The translations under genes and the position numbers were made by a program. Below the pieces are notes generated by a model that saw nothing but the letters and a program-made list of their open reading frames with translations, had not been told where the DNA came from and made no database searches. Shown piece by piece: positions 44,317-46,874 of a DNA stretch of 46,874 nt. The stretch comes from Xanthobacteraceae bacterium (GTDB taxonomy: Bacteria > Pseudomonadota > Alphaproteobacteria > Rhizobiales > Xanthobacteraceae), in the NCBI GenBank assembly GCA_028282095.1, contig JANQIP010000165.1, positions 1 to 46,874 on the forward strand, written 5' to 3'. How positions within the stretch are numbered: the first letter of the stretch is position 1; each line of letters begins with the position of its first letter.

Positions 44317-45234
44317 TCAGCGCCTTTCAATCTCGCGCGACTGGACGGTCTCATAGAGCATAATCGGAACGATGAGCAGCGCCAACAGCACCACGGCGAG
44401 CGCCGAGGCCACCGGCCAGTCGCGATTGGAAAAGAACTCCATCCATAATGTCTGGCCGATCATCATCGTGCGTGAGCTGCCGAGAAGATCGGGAATGACG
44501 AACTCGCCGAGGATCGGGATGAAGCACAAGAGGGCGCCGGCGGCGAGCCCGGGCAGCGCCAGCGGTATCGTGACGAGGAAGAAGCTCTTCCAGCGTGGGC
44601 AGCCGAGATCGGCCGCCGCTTCCAGAAGGCTTTCGTCGAGCTTTAGCAGATTGGCGTAAAGCGGCAGCACCATGAAGGGCAGGTAGGAATAGACGATGCC
44701 GATATAGACGGCGGTATCGCTGGCAAGCCACGCGGCCGGCTCGTCGATGATGCGCAACGCGAGCAGCGTATCATTGAGCAGGCCGTCGCGCTGCAGGATG
44801 TTGACCCAGGCATAGACCCGGATCAGGAATGAGGTCCAGAACGGCAGGATGACGAGGACGACGAGAATCGGCTGGGCGCGGTCGGGGGCGCGCGCCATTC
44901 CGTAGGCGAGCGGCAATCCGATCAGCACGAGAATGAGCGTCGACAGCGTCGCGACCTGCAGGCTCTTCAAATAGGAAAACAGGTAGAGCTCGTCTTCGAA
45001 CAGAAAGGCATAAGTCGAAAGCGACAACGCGCGCACATAGGCCTTGAGTCCTTCCCAGCCGGCGGCGAGATCGAACACCGGCGTGTAAGGTGGCTGCGCA
45101 ATCACCGCTTGCGACAGGCTGATCTTCATCACGATCAGGAACGGCACGAGGAAGAAGGCGACCAGCCAGACATAGGGCGGGACTGCGATCAGCCATTCCC
45201 CCGATGAGCGACTCTGTGCGGGCCTTTTTTTCAT
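44317..45234 (-). CDS. potH: Polyamine-type ABC transporter permease PotH
   Basis: A 305-residue permease of the PotB/PotH group with about six helices, VWLVAFFLVPFLIVMKISLSQ at the first helix, and the coupling loop LLEAAADLGCPRWKSFFLVTIPLALPGLAAG. It ends next to the PotI start and begins nine bases after the ATPase stop, so potG-H-I form one unit. Confidence 0.88.
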   Translation of the reverse strand: MKKRPAQSRSSGEWLIAVPPYVWLVAFFLVPFLIVMKISLSQAVIAQPPYTPVFDLAAGWEGLKAYVRALSLSTYAFLFEDELYLFSYLKSLQVATLSTLILVLIGLPLAYGMARAPDRAQPILVVLVILPFWTSFLIRVYAWVNILQRDGLLNDTLLALRIIDEPAAWLASDTAVYIGIVYSYLPFMVLPLYANLLKLDESLLEAAADLGCPRWKSFFLVTIPLALPGLAAGALLCFIPILGEFVIPDLLGSSRTMMIGQTLWMEFFSNRDWPVASALAVVLLALLIVPIMLYETVQSREIERR

Positions 45235-45243
45235 CGTGGTCGC

Positions 45244-46428
45244 TCAGGCGGTCAGCAAGACGGCCGCTTCGGGCGCAAAGGACAGCCACACTTGGTCCTC
45301 CCAGCCGACCGCGCGCTCGGCGAGCCTCGTGGCGTTGGTCACCGAGGCTTTCATGGTGGCGCCGCTCTCAAGCCGCACCTTGTAGATCGAGATGTCGCCG
45401 AGATAGCCGATATCGACCACCCGGCCGCCGATCGTGTTGATCGCCTCCCCGGTCGGAGGAGCATGCGCGAGCTTGAGCTTTTCCGGCCTTACGGCAAGCG
45501 CGATGCGCGCACCCGGTTCGGCGCTTGTCGACGCAGCGGCGTGGAAGCTCCGGCCCTGCGCGTCTGTGAGGATGGCGCCATCGGCGTTCGCCGCCAGCGT
45601 GCCCTCGATCAGGTTCACGTCACCGACGAACTCGGCCACCCAGCGCGAGTTCGGCTGTTCGTAGATCTGCGCCGGGGTGCCGACCTGCGCCACCCGCCCG
45701 CGGTTCATCACCGCCATGCGATGCGCAACCGTCATCGCCTCCTCCTGGTCGTGGGTGACGATCACGAAAGTCGTGCCGAGCCGCGATTGCAGCTCCATCA
45801 GCTCGAACTGGGTCTCCTCGCGCAGCTTCTTGTCGAGCGCGGCGAGCGGCTCGTCGAGCAGCAGCACTTTGGGGCGCTTGGCGAGCGAGCGGGCGAGCGC
45901 GACGCGCTGGCGTTCGCCGCCCGAGAGCTGATGGGGCTTGCGGCCGCCGAGCCCGTCCAGCCGCACCAGCCGCAGCATCTCGGCGACACGCTCGGCGATC
46001 TCCGTTTTCGGCAGGCGGTCCTGCTTTAGTCCGAACGCGATATTGTTGAATACGGTGAGGTGGGGAAACAGCGCATAGCTCTGGAACATCATATTGACCG
46101 GGCGCCGATAGGGCGGCGTCCCGACGATGTCTTCGCTGCCCAACAGGATCCGGCCCTCATCCGGCGTCTCAAAGCCGGCGAGCATGCGCAGGAGCGTGGT
46201 CTTGCCGCATCCGGAAGGGCCGAGCAGCGCGAAGAACTCGCCCTCAAAGATGTCGAGGTTCAAGCCCTCGACCGCTAGGGCGCCTGCGTAACGTTTGGTG
46301 ACGGCCTCGAAACGTACCAAGGCCTTGGCATTCGGGTCGCTCCACGGGGCGAAGTTACGTCGCATAAGAGTTGCCGCGGTTCGATCGAGGGCTGCTGTCT
46401 TGTTGCGGAGGGATAGCGCCGGGATCAA
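45244..46428 (-). CDS. potG: Polyamine-type ABC transporter ATPase PotG
   Basis: A 394-residue ABC ATPase of the PotA/PotG type with a C-terminal regulatory TOBE domain. Walker A is GPSGCGKTT, the Q-loop MMFQSYALFPHLTVFNNIAFGL, the signature LSGGERQRVALARSLAKRPKVLLLDEPLAALD, and the H-loop VTHDQEEAMTVAHR. The TOBE part (about 290-394) has VRPEKLKL and GYLGDISIYKV. The start is uncertain: a TTG at 46428 or an ATG at 46365 (373 residues), the latter nearer the conserved sequence; neither has a strong ribosome binding site. No periplasmic binding protein (PotF) lies upstream inside the window. Confidence 0.88.
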   Translation of the reverse strand: MIPALSLRNKTAALDRTAATLMRRNFAPWSDPNAKALVRFEAVTKRYAGALAVEGLNLDIFEGEFFALLGPSGCGKTTLLRMLAGFETPDEGRILLGSEDIVGTPPYRRPVNMMFQSYALFPHLTVFNNIAFGLKQDRLPKTEIAERVAEMLRLVRLDGLGGRKPHQLSGGERQRVALARSLAKRPKVLLLDEPLAALDKKLREETQFELMELQSRLGTTFVIVTHDQEEAMTVAHRMAVMNRGRVAQVGTPAQIYEQPNSRWVAEFVGDVNLIEGTLAANADGAILTDAQGRSFHAAASTSAEPGARIALAVRPEKLKLAHAPPTGEAINTIGGRVVDIGYLGDISIYKVRLESGATMKASVTNATRLAERAVGWEDQVWLSFAPEAAVLLTA

Positions 46429-46874
46429 TCGGTTCTTGGCGACCTCGTTGCAGGTGTCGCCCTGCTGAGGAGACGGCCGGCGTTTCCTTCTCTGATGGTC
46501 CGATCTCGTACCGTCAGGAACGCAACGCTAACTGATCCGTTGCTTCGTGATGCGGCACCAGCACGATGAGACACGCTCAAGCCTTGGTGCCATACCACGA
46601 AGATGACGTAGACAATCGCGGACGCATTCGGGCATGGCGCTCTCCCCAATAGGCATGGGAGGCGGTTGAACCGCCTCGGCATGACTGCGGGTGGAACGTT
46701 CGCGCCGACGCGCGATGGGGACGCGTCGATGCCGAGTGGGTCACACCCGTCCGTGCTGCCTTGGATTGGATGGGAAGGCCCCAACCGCACGCCCGGCAAT
46801 GATGAACAAGCCTCTTCGGCGACCCGAGCCGGTGGTGGAAGCCGGCAGCAGAGACCAAAAAAGCCCGGTCCGTC
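46429..46874. other. Right-edge region: family C and B repeats, unidentified partial frame
   Basis: Family C (about 46483-46526) and family B (about 46549-46598) repeats occur in the same order and spacing as at 24951-25066. Beyond 46600 the sequence has no repeat. A plus-strand frame from ATG 46712 (MGTRRCRVGHTRPCCLGLDG...), containing ATG ATG at 46800, stays open to the window end. It could be the leader or start of an intron-encoded or other mobile-element protein, but I do not recognise it. Confidence 0.4.

Noticed and set aside
45244..46428. ATPase for the ferric transporter (FbpC)
   Set aside because: It is packed with PotH/PotI-type permeases on the opposite strand, about 8 kb away from the iron genes, and matches PotG in overall design.

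Overview
The window looks like a chromosomal segment of a high-GC alphaproteobacterium of the order Hyphomicrobiales, in the Bradyrhizobium / Rhodopseudomonas / Rhodoplanes / Pseudolabrys sphere. This is inferred from gene content (a BadI-like ring-cleaving hydrolase, a phasin, a large PAS histidine kinase, an AsmA-like protein, Omp25/31-type barrel proteins) and from dense intergenic hairpin repeats of a kind I associate with these genomes. No 16S gene is present, so genus cannot be fixed.

Layout. 1-303: three tandem copies of a ~101-bp double-hairpin repeat. 317-1708: polytopic GT-C-like membrane protein (minus). 1743-3563: decayed high-affinity iron uptake locus (FTR1 permease plus multicopper oxidase, both broken), divergent from an intact ferritin (3918-4439). 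4763-5305: flavin reductase. 5892-6665: BadI-like hydrolase. 6887-7063: two-helix mini-protein. 7181-7711: DEDD-type exoribonuclease.

7777-22625: a cobamide gene island, the centrepiece. A minus-strand operon reads CbiZ (adenosylcobinamide amidohydrolase), radical SAM protein, ChlD-like, ChlI-like and CobN. Divergent from it, behind a cobalamin riboswitch, a plus-strand operon reads BtuB, an unknown 188-aa protein, BtuF, BtuC, BtuD. No corrin-ring biosynthesis gene is present. The island lacks the hairpin repeats that fill the flanks, and ends at a tRNA(CAU) gene next to a fossil of a serine recombinase whose reading frame runs into the tRNA. I infer a horizontally acquired corrinoid capture and remodelling module with its own ATP-driven CobN-type chelatase (or dechelatase).

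23406-24743: membrane-anchored Lys/Arg-rich protein with a 48-bp coding minisatellite. 25412-25549: possible tiny membrane protein. 25691-26092: phasin, behind TGC-rich palindromes. 26372-29644: PAS histidine kinase with a damaged ATP-lid motif. 30307-31542: DUF1194 secreted vWA protein, then RidA. 31759-33787: two tandem paralogous outer-membrane barrel proteins followed by a duplicated RidA 3' fragment. 34428-37550: Fe(III) ABC binding protein and fused permease with no ATPase alongside. 37897-39852: acetoacetyl-CoA synthetase. 40122-42113: AsmA-family protein. 42782-43033: small membrane protein. 43081-46365/46428: COQ10/RatA-type START protein and a PotI-PotH-PotG polyamine-type transporter (minus). 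The right edge holds repeats and an unidentified partial reading frame.

Three themes connect the genes: cobamide uptake and remodelling; iron handling (a lost Fet3/Ftr1-like system, ferritin, FbpAB); and polyhydroxybutyrate/acetoacetate metabolism (phasin, acetoacetyl-CoA synthetase). All assignments come from reading the sequence; no database search was run.
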